NCBI RefSeq assembly: GCF_000338875.1
Contig: NZ_AOMO01000024.1
Coordinates: 124,001-188,000, forward strand
Direction of reading: 5' to 3'
Source of the DNA: Vibrio mimicus CAIM 602
Lineage (GTDB): Bacteria; Pseudomonadota; Gammaproteobacteria; Enterobacterales; Vibrionaceae
Length of the DNA stretch: 64,000 nt
Of the stretch, positions 8,907 through 17,722 are shown in pieces (positions within the stretch are counted from its first letter, which is position 1; each line of letters starts with the position of its first letter). A program made the position numbers and the translations under genes. A model generated the notes under the pieces. That model searched no databases and was not told the origin of the DNA. It worked only from the letters and a program-made list of their open reading frames with translations.

Positions 8907-10841
8907 ATGAGTATTTTTGAACACTTTCAGGCACGCTATGAAGCCGCCAAGGATGAAGAGCTGTCCATTCAGGACTTTCTAGCTCTGTGTAAAGAAAACA
9001 AAAGTGCTTATGCCAATGCCGCGGAGCGCTTATTGCTGGCTATCGGCGAACCCGAGATGATTGATACATCCAAACACTCGCGCCTTAGCCGAATTTTTTC
9101 CAACCGAGTGATTGCTCGTTATAAAACCTTCGAAGATTTTTATGGCATGGAAGAAGCCATAGAACAGATCGTCGCTTACCTCAAACATGCTGCGCAAGGT
9201 TTGGAAGAGCGCAAACAGATTCTCTATTTACTCGGTCCTGTGGGCGGCGGTAAATCATCACTGGCTGAAAAACTCAAAGCTTTGATGCAACAAATGCCGA
9301 TTTATGTGTTGTCGGCCAATGGTCAACGCAGCCCGGTTAACGATCACCCCTTCTGTCTATTTGATGTGAATGAAGATGGTGAACTGCTCAAACAAGAATA
9401 CGGCATTGATCGCCGTTACTTACGTTCCATCATGTCACCTTGGGCAGCGAAACGCCTACATGAGTTTGGTGGCGATATCACCAAGTTCAAAGTGGTTAAA
9501 GTGCGCCCATCCATTTTGGATCAAATCGCGGTAGCCAAAACCGAACCGGGTGATGAGAACAACCAAGATATTTCCTCTTTGGTTGGTAAAGTCGATATCC
9601 GTAAACTGGAACACTTTTCACAAGATGACCCAGATGCCTATAGCTACTCCGGTGCACTATGCCGCGCCAACCAAGGTTTGATGGAATTCGTGGAAATGTT
9701 CAAAGCACCGATTAAAGTGCTACACCCACTGCTGACCGCGACCCAAGAAGGTAACTACAACGGTACCGAAGGGCTTTCAGCCTTGCCGTTTGATGGCATG
9801 ATCCTCGCGCACTCGAACGAATCCGAGTGGCAGACTTTCCGTAACAACAAAAACAACGAAGCGTTCCTAGACCGGGTGTACATTGTGAAAGTGCCTTACT
9901 GTCTGCGCGTTTCGGAAGAAGTCAAAATCTACCAAAAACTGCTGGATCACAGTGAGCTATCCAAAGCCCCTTGCGCCCCAAGCACACTCGATCTATTGGC
10001 ACAATTTAGCGTACTATCACGCCTGAAAGTGCCTGAGAACTCTTCCCTGTTCTCAAAAATGCGGGTCTATGATGGTGAAACGCTGAAAGATACCGATCCG
10101 AAAGCCAAAAGCTATCAGGAATACCGTGACTACGCCGGGGTTGATGAAGGCATGTCTGGGCTTTCCACCCGTTTCGCGTTCAAAATCCTGTCTCGCGTGT
10201 TTAACTTCGATCACTCAGAAGTGGCCGCGAACCCAGTGCATCTGTTCTACGTTATCGAACAGCAAGTCGAGCGCGAGCAGTTCCAGCAAGAAACAGCGGA
10301 TCGCTACAATGAATTCCTCAAAGGTTACTTAATCCCACGCTATGTCGAGTTCATTGGCAAAGAGATCCAAACCGCTTACTTAGAGTCTTACTCTGAGTAC
10401 GGTCAGAACATTTTCGACCGCTACGTCACCTACGCCGACTTCTGGATTCAAGATCAAGAGTATCGCGACCCTGAGACAGGCCAACTGTTTGACCGTTCAG
10501 CACTCAACAGTGAACTGGAGAAAATTGAGAAAACCGCGGGGATCAGTAATCCAAAAGATTTCCGTAATGAAATCGTTAATTTCGTACTGCGTGCACGTGC
10601 CAATAACAATGGCCAAAACCCAGTGTGGACCAGCTACGAGAAATTGCGCACTGTGATCGAGAAAAAGATGTTCTCCAATACTGAAGATCTGCTTCCGGTC
10701 ATCTCCTTCAACGCTAAAACCTCATCCGATGATCAGAAGAAACACGATGACTTCGTCGCTCGTATGATGGAAAAAGGGTATACCGAAAAACAAGTCCGCT
10801 TACTGTCTGAGTGGTACTTGCGAGTACGTAAATCCTCATAG
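8907..10841 (+). CDS. prkA: PrkA-type serine protein kinase (YeaG)
   Basis: A 644-aa AAA+-like protein with a Walker A site GPVGGGKS at residues 110-117 and a C-terminal kinase-like region; E. coli YeaG has the same length. The start is the ATG giving MSIFEHFQARYEAAKD, with AAAGGGGAA upstream. YeaG is needed for adaptation to sustained nitrogen starvation in E. coli, and Bacillus PrkA acts in sporulation. It is the first gene of a conserved trio with the VWA protein YeaH and a SpoVR protein, the usual arrangement in gamma-proteobacteria. The substrate in this organism cannot be inferred. Confidence 0.95.
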   Translation: MSIFEHFQARYEAAKDEELSIQDFLALCKENKSAYANAAERLLLAIGEPEMIDTSKHSRLSRIFSNRVIARYKTFEDFYGMEEAIEQIVAYLKHAAQGLEERKQILYLLGPVGGGKSSLAEKLKALMQQMPIYVLSANGQRSPVNDHPFCLFDVNEDGELLKQEYGIDRRYLRSIMSPWAAKRLHEFGGDITKFKVVKVRPSILDQIAVAKTEPGDENNQDISSLVGKVDIRKLEHFSQDDPDAYSYSGALCRANQGLMEFVEMFKAPIKVLHPLLTATQEGNYNGTEGLSALPFDGMILAHSNESEWQTFRNNKNNEAFLDRVYIVKVPYCLRVSEEVKIYQKLLDHSELSKAPCAPSTLDLLAQFSVLSRLKVPENSSLFSKMRVYDGETLKDTDPKAKSYQEYRDYAGVDEGMSGLSTRFAFKILSRVFNFDHSEVAANPVHLFYVIEQQVEREQFQQETADRYNEFLKGYLIPRYVEFIGKEIQTAYLESYSEYGQNIFDRYVTYADFWIQDQEYRDPETGQLFDRSALNSELEKIEKTAGISNPKDFRNEIVNFVLRARANNNGQNPVWTSYEKLRTVIEKKMFSNTEDLLPVISFNAKTSSDDQKKHDDFVARMMEKGYTEKQVRLLSEWYLRVRKSS

Positions 10842-10862
10842 TGTGTATGCCGTGTAATGGTC

Positions 10863-10964
10863 GGCGGTAGTGCAACTACCGCCACCAACGGTGTTACCTA
10901 CCCCCACAGAAGAGCTGTTGGGCTGTAGGTCACCCCCTCAACAAACTCGAGATTGAGTTTGAGG
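10863..10964 (+). repeat. Three consecutive hairpins in the prkA-yeaH spacer
   Basis: The 145-bp spacer holds three stem-loops: GGCGGTAG/CTACCGCC (10863-10883, perfect 8 bp), ACCTAC...GTAGGT with an inner CCCACAG-type stem (10896-10930), and CCTCAA...GAGTTTGAGG with a small bulge (10936-10964). None ends in a T-run, so they are unlikely to be terminators. They may stabilise or process the mRNA between the kinase gene and the two downstream genes. Confidence 0.6.
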
Positions 10965-10986
10965 TGATGTCATTAGGGAGAGGCTC

Positions 10987-12258
10987 ATGGCGCAATTTAT
11001 CGACAGAAGGCTAAACGGCAAAAATAAAAGCACCGTCAACCGACAACGCTTTTTACGCCGTTACAAAGAGCAGATTAAAGAGTCGGTTGCGGATGCCGTT
11101 AACCGCCGCTCAATCACTAATACGGAATCCGGAGAAGATGTCTCGATTCCGACTCGCGACATTAAAGAGCCGATGTTTCATCAAGGTAAAGGTGGCGTGC
11201 GTGAACGTGTGCATCCGGGCAATGACCAATTTATTCGTGGCGATAAAATTGATCGCCCCAAAGGTGGTCAAGGCAGCGGTGGTTCAGGTGAAGGCGAGGC
11301 CAGTGCCGATGGTGACGGTAGTGATGATTTCGTATTTCAAATTTCCAAAGATGAATACCTCGATATTCTGTTTGAAGATTTAGCACTGCCGAATCTCAAG
11401 AAAAACCAAGTTAACAAAATCACCGAATGGAAAACCCATCGCGCAGGTTTCCAAACCTCGGGTGTGCCCTCCAACATTTCTGTGGTGCGTTCACTACAAC
11501 AATCCTTAGCACGCCGTACGGCGATGACCGCTGGTAAACGCCGTTTAATGAGTGAGTTGGAAGAAGAACTCGAACGCATTCAGCGCAGCGAACCACCACA
11601 AATTATGGAAGAGATGCGCATCAAGCAAGAGATTGAAGAACTGCGTAATAAAATCGATAGCGTGCCTTTTATCGACACCTTTGATTTGCGCTTCAAAAAC
11701 TACGAAAAGCGACCTATTCCATCCAGTCAGGCGGTGATGTTCTGTCTGATGGACGTGTCGGGCTCTATGGATCAGGCGACCAAGGATATTGCGAAACGCT
11801 TTTATGTTCTGCTTTACCTGTTCCTCACTCGCACCTATGAAAACGTGGAAGTGGTATTTATTCGCCACCATACGCAAGCCAAAGAGGTGAATGAACATGA
11901 CTTCTTCTACTCCCAAGAAACTGGGGGCACCATAGTGTCCAGTGCGCTCAAGCTGATGCATGAAATCATTGAAGCGCGTTTCCCACTGGGTGAATGGAAT
12001 ATTTATGGCGCACAAGCTTCTGATGGTGATAACTGGGCAGACGATTCACCACGTTGCAAAGAGTTACTCTCCAACAAGCTGCTGCCCTATTGCCAATACT
12101 ATGCCTACATCGAAATCACGCGTCGCTCACACCAAACCTTGTGGCACGAATATGAAAAATTACAGGCATCCTTTGATAACTTCGCGATGAAGAACATTCG
12201 CAGTGTTGAAGACATTTTCCCTGTGTTTAGGGAGCTGTTCCAAAAGGAAAATGCGTAG
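10987..12258 (+). CDS. yeaH: YeaH / DUF444 von Willebrand factor A-like protein
   Basis: A 423-aa cytoplasmic protein. The N-terminal half is basic, with a Gly/Ser-rich linker near residues 95-115 ([15 protein letters not shown]). The C-terminal half is VWA-like, with the metal-site motif DVSGSMD (a MIDAS DxSxS) near residue 255. It lies directly downstream of prkA and upstream of the SpoVR gene, the standard arrangement. It probably works with the kinase as an adaptor or partner; that is inferred from conserved pairing. AGGGAG precedes the start codon. Confidence 0.94.
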   Translation: MAQFIDRRLNGKNKSTVNRQRFLRRYKEQIKESVADAVNRRSITNTESGEDVSIPTRDIKEPMFHQGKGGVRERVHPGNDQFIRGDKIDRPKGGQGSGGSGEGEASADGDGSDDFVFQISKDEYLDILFEDLALPNLKKNQVNKITEWKTHRAGFQTSGVPSNISVVRSLQQSLARRTAMTAGKRRLMSELEEELERIQRSEPPQIMEEMRIKQEIEELRNKIDSVPFIDTFDLRFKNYEKRPIPSSQAVMFCLMDVSGSMDQATKDIAKRFYVLLYLFLTRTYENVEVVFIRHHTQAKEVNEHDFFYSQETGGTIVSSALKLMHEIIEARFPLGEWNIYGAQASDGDNWADDSPRCKELLSNKLLPYCQYYAYIEITRRSHQTLWHEYEKLQASFDNFAMKNIRSVEDIFPVFRELFQKENA

Positions 12259-12270
12259 GGAGACTGAGAG

Positions 12271-13806
12271 ATGACAACCAAAGCCAAAGCCGCACCCAAG
12301 CGTAAAGCTGCCCAAAACAAGCGACTGCCCGATGGACCAGATTGGACGTTTGAGCTGATCGAACGCTATCACCAAGAGATTCGCCGAGTCGCTGAGTTTT
12401 ATCGTTTGGATACTTACCCAAACCAGATTGAAATCATCACCTCAGAGCAGATGATGGATGCCTATTCCAGCATCGGCATGCCCATCAACTACAACCATTG
12501 GTCGTTTGGCAAAAAATTCATCCAAACCGAGCAAACCTACAAACACGGTCAGATGGGCTTAGCGTATGAGATCGTCATTAACTCCGATCCTTGTATCGCC
12601 TATCTGATGGAAGAAAACACCGTAACCATGCAAGCCCTCGTGATGGCGCATGCGTGTTACGGCCATAACTCCTTCTTTAAAGGCAACTATCTTTTCCAAA
12701 CCTGGACGGATGCCAGCTCTATCATCGATTACCTGTTGTTTGCCAAAAACTACATTGCCGAGTGTGAGCAGAAATTTGGCGTGAATGAAGTCGAAAAGCT
12801 ACTCGACTCTTGCCATGCTTTAATGAATTACGGGGTTGACCGTTATAAACGGCCAGAAAAGATCTCGATTGCCGAAGAGAAAGCACGCCAAGAAGAGCGC
12901 GAAGCCTATCTGCAATCCCAAGTGAATGCCTTGTGGCGTACTGTGCCGAAAAAAGCGGTTGAGCAGGAAAAACATCGCCGTTTCCCGAGCGAACCGCAAG
13001 AGAACATCCTCTACTTTATTGAGAAACACGCTCCCTTGCTGGAACCTTGGCAGCGCGAAATCGTGCGCATCGTACGCAAAATCAGCCAGTATTTTTATCC
13101 GCAGAAACAGACCCAAGTCATGAACGAAGGATGGGCGACCTTCTGGCACTACACCATTCTCAATCATCTTTATGATGAGGGGTTAATCAGCGACAAATTC
13201 ATGCTGGAGTTTCTGCACAGCCACACCAGCGTTGTGGCGCAACCGCCCTACAACAGCCGTTATTTCAGTGGCATCAACCCTTATGCTCTTGGGTTTGCCA
13301 TGTTCCGTGATATTAAACGGATCTGTGAAGAACCGACTGAGGAAGATAAAGAGTGGTTTCCAGAGCTAGCGGGATCTAACTGGTTGGATGCCCTTCATTT
13401 TGCGATGCGTAACTTTAAAGATGAAAGTTTTATCAGCCAGTACCTATCCCCCAAACTCATTCGCGATTTTAAGCTGTTTGCCATTTGCGATGATGATAGG
13501 AAAAATCACATCGAAATCAGTGCTATTCACGATGACCTCGGTTATCAACAAATCCGCGAAAAACTTGCGGCACAATACAATCTCAGTAACCTTGAACCCA
13601 ACATTCAAGTGTATAACGTCGATGTTCGAGGCGATCGCTCATTGACGTTGCAGTATGTTCCACACGATCGTATTCCGTTAGATCCAAGCTACGAGGAGGT
13701 GCTGAAACACATGCACCGTCTATGGGGTTTTGAAGTCAAACTGGAGGAGGTCAAAGACACAGGAAGAAGAGATATCCTCGCAACCTGCCCAAAGAAAAAT
13801 GACTAG
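12271..13806 (+). CDS. ycgB: SpoVR family protein (YcgB-like)
   Basis: A 511-aa protein of the SpoVR/YcgB family. Family landmarks are the N-terminal YHQEIRRVAEFYRLDTYPNQ and the His/Trp-rich centre MNEGWATFWHYTILN near residue 290. Bacillus SpoVR is needed for spore cortex formation; in gamma-proteobacteria the gene sits with prkA and yeaH and is tied to stationary-phase stress. It starts 12 bp after yeaH, with GGGAGACTGAG as ribosome site, so it is part of the operon. A lysine-rich N-terminal tail (MTTKAKAAPKRKAAQ) precedes the conserved region and looks unstructured. Confidence 0.94.
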   Translation: MTTKAKAAPKRKAAQNKRLPDGPDWTFELIERYHQEIRRVAEFYRLDTYPNQIEIITSEQMMDAYSSIGMPINYNHWSFGKKFIQTEQTYKHGQMGLAYEIVINSDPCIAYLMEENTVTMQALVMAHACYGHNSFFKGNYLFQTWTDASSIIDYLLFAKNYIAECEQKFGVNEVEKLLDSCHALMNYGVDRYKRPEKISIAEEKARQEEREAYLQSQVNALWRTVPKKAVEQEKHRRFPSEPQENILYFIEKHAPLLEPWQREIVRIVRKISQYFYPQKQTQVMNEGWATFWHYTILNHLYDEGLISDKFMLEFLHSHTSVVAQPPYNSRYFSGINPYALGFAMFRDIKRICEEPTEEDKEWFPELAGSNWLDALHFAMRNFKDESFISQYLSPKLIRDFKLFAICDDDRKNHIEISAIHDDLGYQQIREKLAAQYNLSNLEPNIQVYNVDVRGDRSLTLQYVPHDRIPLDPSYEEVLKHMHRLWGFEVKLEEVKDTGRRDILATCPKKND

Positions 13807-13852
13807 CAATACCAAGTCAGATTGGGCTGCAATACAACATTCCTAACATAAC

Positions 13853-13888
13853 AAAAGCCCACAACTCCGTTCGTTGTGGGCTTTTTCT
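13853..13888. terminator. Bidirectional terminator between spoVR and the PTS gene
   Basis: AAAAGCCCACAA / TTGTGGGCTTTTT, 11-bp stem with a 9-base loop, A-run on the left and T-run on the right. It serves two convergent genes. Confidence 0.9.
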
Positions 13889-13914
13889 TCTTTTCAGTGA
13901 ACTAGGTTTTCTTA

Positions 13915-15357
13915 CTAAGCTGAAGCAAGAACACCATGAATTTCACTTTTTATCGTGTCTGACTGCGTACCAAAGATGGCTTGTAAATTGTCGCCAATCA
14001 CAATGACCTCCCGCGCGCCAAGCTGTTTCAGCTTAACCACATCGACATGCTTAATGTCTCTCACGCTAACACGAAGTCGGGTGATACAAGCGTCTACGGT
14101 TTTGATGTTACTTTTACCGCCGAGCGCTGCCACCACATCCACCGCAATTTCATTCGGCTTACCCGCTAAAGTGACGGTCGTTACCTCTGTTTCTCGGCCC
14201 GGCGTTTTCAGGTTTAACTTCACAATCAGAAAGCGGAACAGACCATAGTAAAGCAGCGCCCAAATCGGCCCGATGATAAAGAACATCCACGCATTGCTCG
14301 ACATTGGGTAGTACAAGAAGAACTGGATGGCACCGTGAGCAAAGTCGGTACTGTGTTTAATCTCTAAAAACGCGGTGATCGCAAACGCAATACCTGTCAG
14401 GAAAATATGGATGACGTACAAAACAGGAGCAACAAACAAGAAGGTGAATTCAATCGGCTCCGTAATACCAGTCAGCCAAGATGTCAGCGCTGCAGACATC
14501 ATTAAACCACCAACAATCTTTTTACGCTCAGGGCTCGCACAGTGGTAAATAGCAAGAGCCGCGGCAGGCAGAGCCCACATTGAATACATAAAGCCACCAG
14601 ACAGATAGCCTGCTGTTTTATCTCCCGCGAAAAAGCGCGTGAGCTCACCCGTGAACACTTTGCCCGTTTGTGGATCTGTGTAGCTGCCCACTTCAAAGAA
14701 GAACGGCGCATTCCAAATATGGTGTAAACCGACAGGCAACAGAGAACGCTCACCCGCACCATAGATACCCCAAGCAAGCACAGGGTTTTGATAAGCCGCC
14801 CAGTGAGAGAAAATGTCTAAGAGATTACCGATAGGCGGCCAAGCGAAAGCCAATACCGCACCAATCACGATTGACACTAACCCTGTCACAATCGGTACAA
14901 AGCGTTTACCCGCAAAGAAGCCTAAGTACTCAGGCAATCGAATAGCATAGAAACGGTTGTACATAATCGCCGCAACGGCACCGACAATAATGCCGCCAAA
15001 AACACCAGTTTGCAGTGTTGCGACGCCCATGATGGTGGCATCGGTTTCTAACCCGCGCAACCCTGTAACTATTCCGAGTGCCGCATTCATCATGATCAGG
15101 CCAACCAGTCCTGCCAACCCTGCTGCGCCATCGTTACCTTTGGATAGGCCTAACGCAACCCCCACTGCAAACATCAACTGCATGTTGCCAAATATGCCTT
15201 CACCGGCAGCAAGCATGACTTTACTCAGTTCAGCAGGGATGAAAGGTAATCCCGCATTTCCTATACCAAACATCAACCCGGCAACGGGTAATACCGCAAC
15301 GGGCAGCATGAGTGACCGTCCGATCATCTGTAGCTGGCCAAACAAATTTTTCAGCAT
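13915..15357 (-). CDS. PTS glucose-type transporter, EIICB (PtsG-like)
   Basis: A 480-aa inner-membrane phosphotransferase permease that imports and phosphorylates a hexose, most likely glucose. The EIIC domain (~1-380) has the family signature GITEPIEFTF. The EIIB domain carries the phosphorylated cysteine at residue 424 in VDACITRLRV (Cys421 in E. coli PtsG). No EIIA domain is fused, so it would use soluble EIIA-Glc. The start is the ATG with AAGGAGGGA upstream; a longer in-frame opening has no ribosome site. It is divergent from a response regulator, kinase and glucose-binding protein operon. From memory N16961 has its ptsG elsewhere, so this would be an additional copy. Confidence 0.9.
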   Translation of the reverse strand: MLKNLFGQLQMIGRSLMLPVAVLPVAGLMFGIGNAGLPFIPAELSKVMLAAGEGIFGNMQLMFAVGVALGLSKGNDGAAGLAGLVGLIMMNAALGIVTGLRGLETDATIMGVATLQTGVFGGIIVGAVAAIMYNRFYAIRLPEYLGFFAGKRFVPIVTGLVSIVIGAVLAFAWPPIGNLLDIFSHWAAYQNPVLAWGIYGAGERSLLPVGLHHIWNAPFFFEVGSYTDPQTGKVFTGELTRFFAGDKTAGYLSGGFMYSMWALPAAALAIYHCASPERKKIVGGLMMSAALTSWLTGITEPIEFTFLFVAPVLYVIHIFLTGIAFAITAFLEIKHSTDFAHGAIQFFLYYPMSSNAWMFFIIGPIWALLYYGLFRFLIVKLNLKTPGRETEVTTVTLAGKPNEIAVDVVAALGGKSNIKTVDACITRLRVSVRDIKHVDVVKLKQLGAREVIVIGDNLQAIFGTQSDTIKSEIHGVLASA

Positions 15358-15473
15358 GTCTCCCTCCTTGTTGGAGTTTTTATCAGGTGATATAGGCCGC
15401 ATGGCCTATCGCTTTCACGTGTATGGATAAAATAAATCCGCCATCATGTTATCAATCCCCAACCCAGTGAAGG

Positions 15474-15527
15474 TTACAAAGCGCAACGAGTTTGTAAGCG
15501 AACACTTACAAAAAAAGTCTTTTGTAA
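15474..15527. promoter_or_regulatory. Cluster of four TTACAAA/TTTGTAA half-sites in a divergent promoter region
   Basis: TTACAAA at 15474 and 15506, and TTTGTAA at 15491 and 15521. They form two inverted repeats (10- and 8-bp spacers), and the TTTGTAAGC copies are 30 bp apart, about three helical turns. The array lies in the 231-bp region between the PTS gene and the response regulator gene. It is a good candidate operator for that regulator; the assignment is inferred. Confidence 0.55.
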
Positions 15528-15588
15528 GCAGTCAATTACTTGTGAAATAACCGAGCTTTCACCACAGAGAACAAGAAGGAAACACCGC

Positions 15589-16299
15589 ATGCTGGAGAAC
15601 AAACAAATTCTGGTGGTTGACGATAATCAGGAGCTTCGAGAGGCGCTCAAAGACTATCTGGGTAAAGCAGGATTTGAGGTTATTTGCGCCGAAAATGGCG
15701 CGGTAATGTGGAAACTTCTGGAAACCCAGAATCCGGATCTGATTATTCTAGATATCATGATGCCGGGTGATGATGGCTTTACGCTCTGCCAAAAATTACG
15801 CAAACACTCCAGTGTACCCATCATCATGTTAACCGCCGTGACAGAAGAGACCGATCGCGTCACGGGTTTAGAACTGGGGGCAGATGATTACATCACTAAA
15901 TCCTTCAGCCCAAGAGAGCTGTTAGCTCGCATCAAAGCCATTCTTCGCCGCAGCCAACTTTCAGACTCCCTTTCTGTGGCAAGAAAAGTCACCTTTGCTG
16001 GCTGGCAATTGGATACGATTACGCGACAACTAAAACACCTTGAAACACACGCGGTAAAACAGCTCAGCGGCGCGGATTTATCCTTGCTCGGGCTTTTTAT
16101 CAATCACGCAGAGAAGCTCCTGACCCGTGATGACATTGCACGAGAAATATGGGGACGCGATGCTGACCCGTTTGAAAGAGGCATTGATGTGCAAATCAGC
16201 CGACTCCGCACTCACTTGGAAGATAAAGATCGCACTTTAATTCTCACCGTGCGCAATAAAGGTTACATGCTCACGTCAGGCATTCGTTATGAACATTAA
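15589..16299 (+). CDS. OmpR-family response regulator (GltR-like)
   Basis: A 236-aa DNA-binding regulator. The receiver domain (~1-120) has the acidic pair DD at 11-12, phospho-acceptor Asp55 in LDIMMPG and conserved Lys104. The winged-helix output domain (~135-232) ends with the usual RTVRNKGYML-like segment (LTVRNKGYML here). Its stop overlaps the kinase start by 11 bp, so the pair is co-translated. Together with the kinase and the GtsA-like protein it resembles Pseudomonas GltR, which controls glucose uptake genes. The divergent PTS gene is the obvious candidate target; this is inference from gene order. Confidence 0.9.
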   Translation: MLENKQILVVDDNQELREALKDYLGKAGFEVICAENGAVMWKLLETQNPDLIILDIMMPGDDGFTLCQKLRKHSSVPIIMLTAVTEETDRVTGLELGADDYITKSFSPRELLARIKAILRRSQLSDSLSVARKVTFAGWQLDTITRQLKHLETHAVKQLSGADLSLLGLFINHAEKLLTRDDIAREIWGRDADPFERGIDVQISRLRTHLEDKDRTLILTVRNKGYMLTSGIRYEH

Positions 16300-17722
16300 G
16301 CAGCGGTTTAATTCGCTTGCCGTACGAACCAGCCTGTTTTTGGTGATCGTGGTCGTCACCTCGCAATGGCTCGCTAGCGCCATTTGGTATCAACATAGTT
16401 ACAAACGAGATACTGAAGGACTTGTCACTACGGTACGTAGTTTGGCGTTAAGTGCAGCATCCACCATTTCTTTTTTCCAAACCCTACCCGCTCAGTATCG
16501 TCATTTAGTGCTCAATCAACTGCGCAATATGGGCGGAACACGCTTTTTCGTTTCACTGAATGATCACGATATCGCCATTGATGCTCTTCCGGAAAGTCAG
16601 CGTAAAACCTTGGTCATTGAAGAGGTGCAGAAAGTGCTGAAGCAGCAGCTACAAGGGCAGCCGAAAATCCTTGTTGAGTTTACTCGCCGAGACCAACTTA
16701 AAGTGTTTAATAACGAGCTGCTTATTGATGAACTTCCCTTGTTATGGGCGCACTATTCACTCAGTTACGGCGAACTCAACCCCCCGATTCTGGTTCTGCA
16801 AGTCAAAGTGTCACCCGGCGAGTGGTTCTATCTTGCCGCTGTTCTTCCCGCCCCTTATGTGGATTTAGAAACAACCTATTTTGAAAGGCGTGAGTGGTTT
16901 ACCTTGGTGCTATCCGCCCTGCTCTTACTGGTATGTATGGGCATTATCGTGCAACGTGAAATCACACCGATTCGTCATTTGGCAAAAGCTGCAACGCTCA
17001 TGTCCAGCCGCTTGAAAGTGCCATTAGTCAAAGAACAAGGCAGTAACGAGCTCAAAGCCGCGATTCGCGCATTTAATAAAATGCATCAGCGTATTGATAG
17101 CCATATGAAAGAACGGGAAATGCTGTTCAGCGCCATTTCACATGACTTAAAAACGCCCATCGCCTGTCTCAAATTGCGCACAGAAATGCTGGACGATGAT
17201 CGGGAACGCGAACGCTTTACCCGAATCGTCAACGATTTAGAACTTATGGTGAAAGGCGCTTTGCAATGCATTCGTGAAACCGACATCCACGAAGAGATTG
17301 AGCCTATCGACTTAAACTTGTTGGTGGAACATATCACGATGCGTTACGAAAGCGATAAAACCTCAATTCAGGGGCAAGTCATGAGTCCGCTGATTGGCAA
17401 ACCTCTCGCGTTGAAACGCTGCATCCAGAATTTGGTGGACAATGCGATCAAATATGGCCATCGAGCCCATATTCATTTCCACGAGGCTGAAAGCGCGATC
17501 ACCATCGCCATCAGTGATGAAGGTCAGTCTCTTGATCCAAGCTTAATTGAAAAACTCTGCGCGCCTTACTATCGAGCCCCCCAAGCACTTCATCACGAAG
17601 GTAACGGACTCGGCTTAACCATCTCTCAAAGCATTGCTAAGGCGCATGGCGGAAAACTTGAACTCAGCTTAACAGCCCAAGGTGGATTAATGACCACGCT
17701 TTCACTCCCCAAGGATTCATAA
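16289..17722 (+). CDS. Membrane sensor histidine kinase (GtrS-like)
   Basis: A 477-aa inner-membrane kinase: membrane helix ~14-32, a ~170-residue periplasmic sensor domain, second helix ~204-222, a HAMP region, then the phospho-accepting His285 in ISHDLKTPI. The ATP-binding domain has an N box (NLVDNAIKYG), a DEG-type G1 box and GNGLGLTIS. It overlaps the regulator gene upstream and shares one base with the binding-protein gene downstream (TAATG). A large periplasmic domain next to a co-translated sugar-binding protein suggests that the protein presents glucose to the kinase. Pseudomonas GtrS is the nearest functional parallel I know. Confidence 0.9.
   Translation: MNIKQRFNSLAVRTSLFLVIVVVTSQWLASAIWYQHSYKRDTEGLVTTVRSLALSAASTISFFQTLPAQYRHLVLNQLRNMGGTRFFVSLNDHDIAIDALPESQRKTLVIEEVQKVLKQQLQGQPKILVEFTRRDQLKVFNNELLIDELPLLWAHYSLSYGELNPPILVLQVKVSPGEWFYLAAVLPAPYVDLETTYFERREWFTLVLSALLLLVCMGIIVQREITPIRHLAKAATLMSSRLKVPLVKEQGSNELKAAIRAFNKMHQRIDSHMKEREMLFSAISHDLKTPIACLKLRTEMLDDDRERERFTRIVNDLELMVKGALQCIRETDIHEEIEPIDLNLLVEHITMRYESDKTSIQGQVMSPLIGKPLALKRCIQNLVDNAIKYGHRAHIHFHEAESAITIAISDEGQSLDPSLIEKLCAPYYRAPQALHHEGNGLGLTISQSIAKAHGGKLELSLTAQGGLMTTLSLPKDS

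Noticed and set aside
15541..15563. CRP site near the response regulator start (TGTGA ... TCAC)
   Set aside because: The half-sites are 13 bp apart instead of 6, so they do not form a CRP dimer site.
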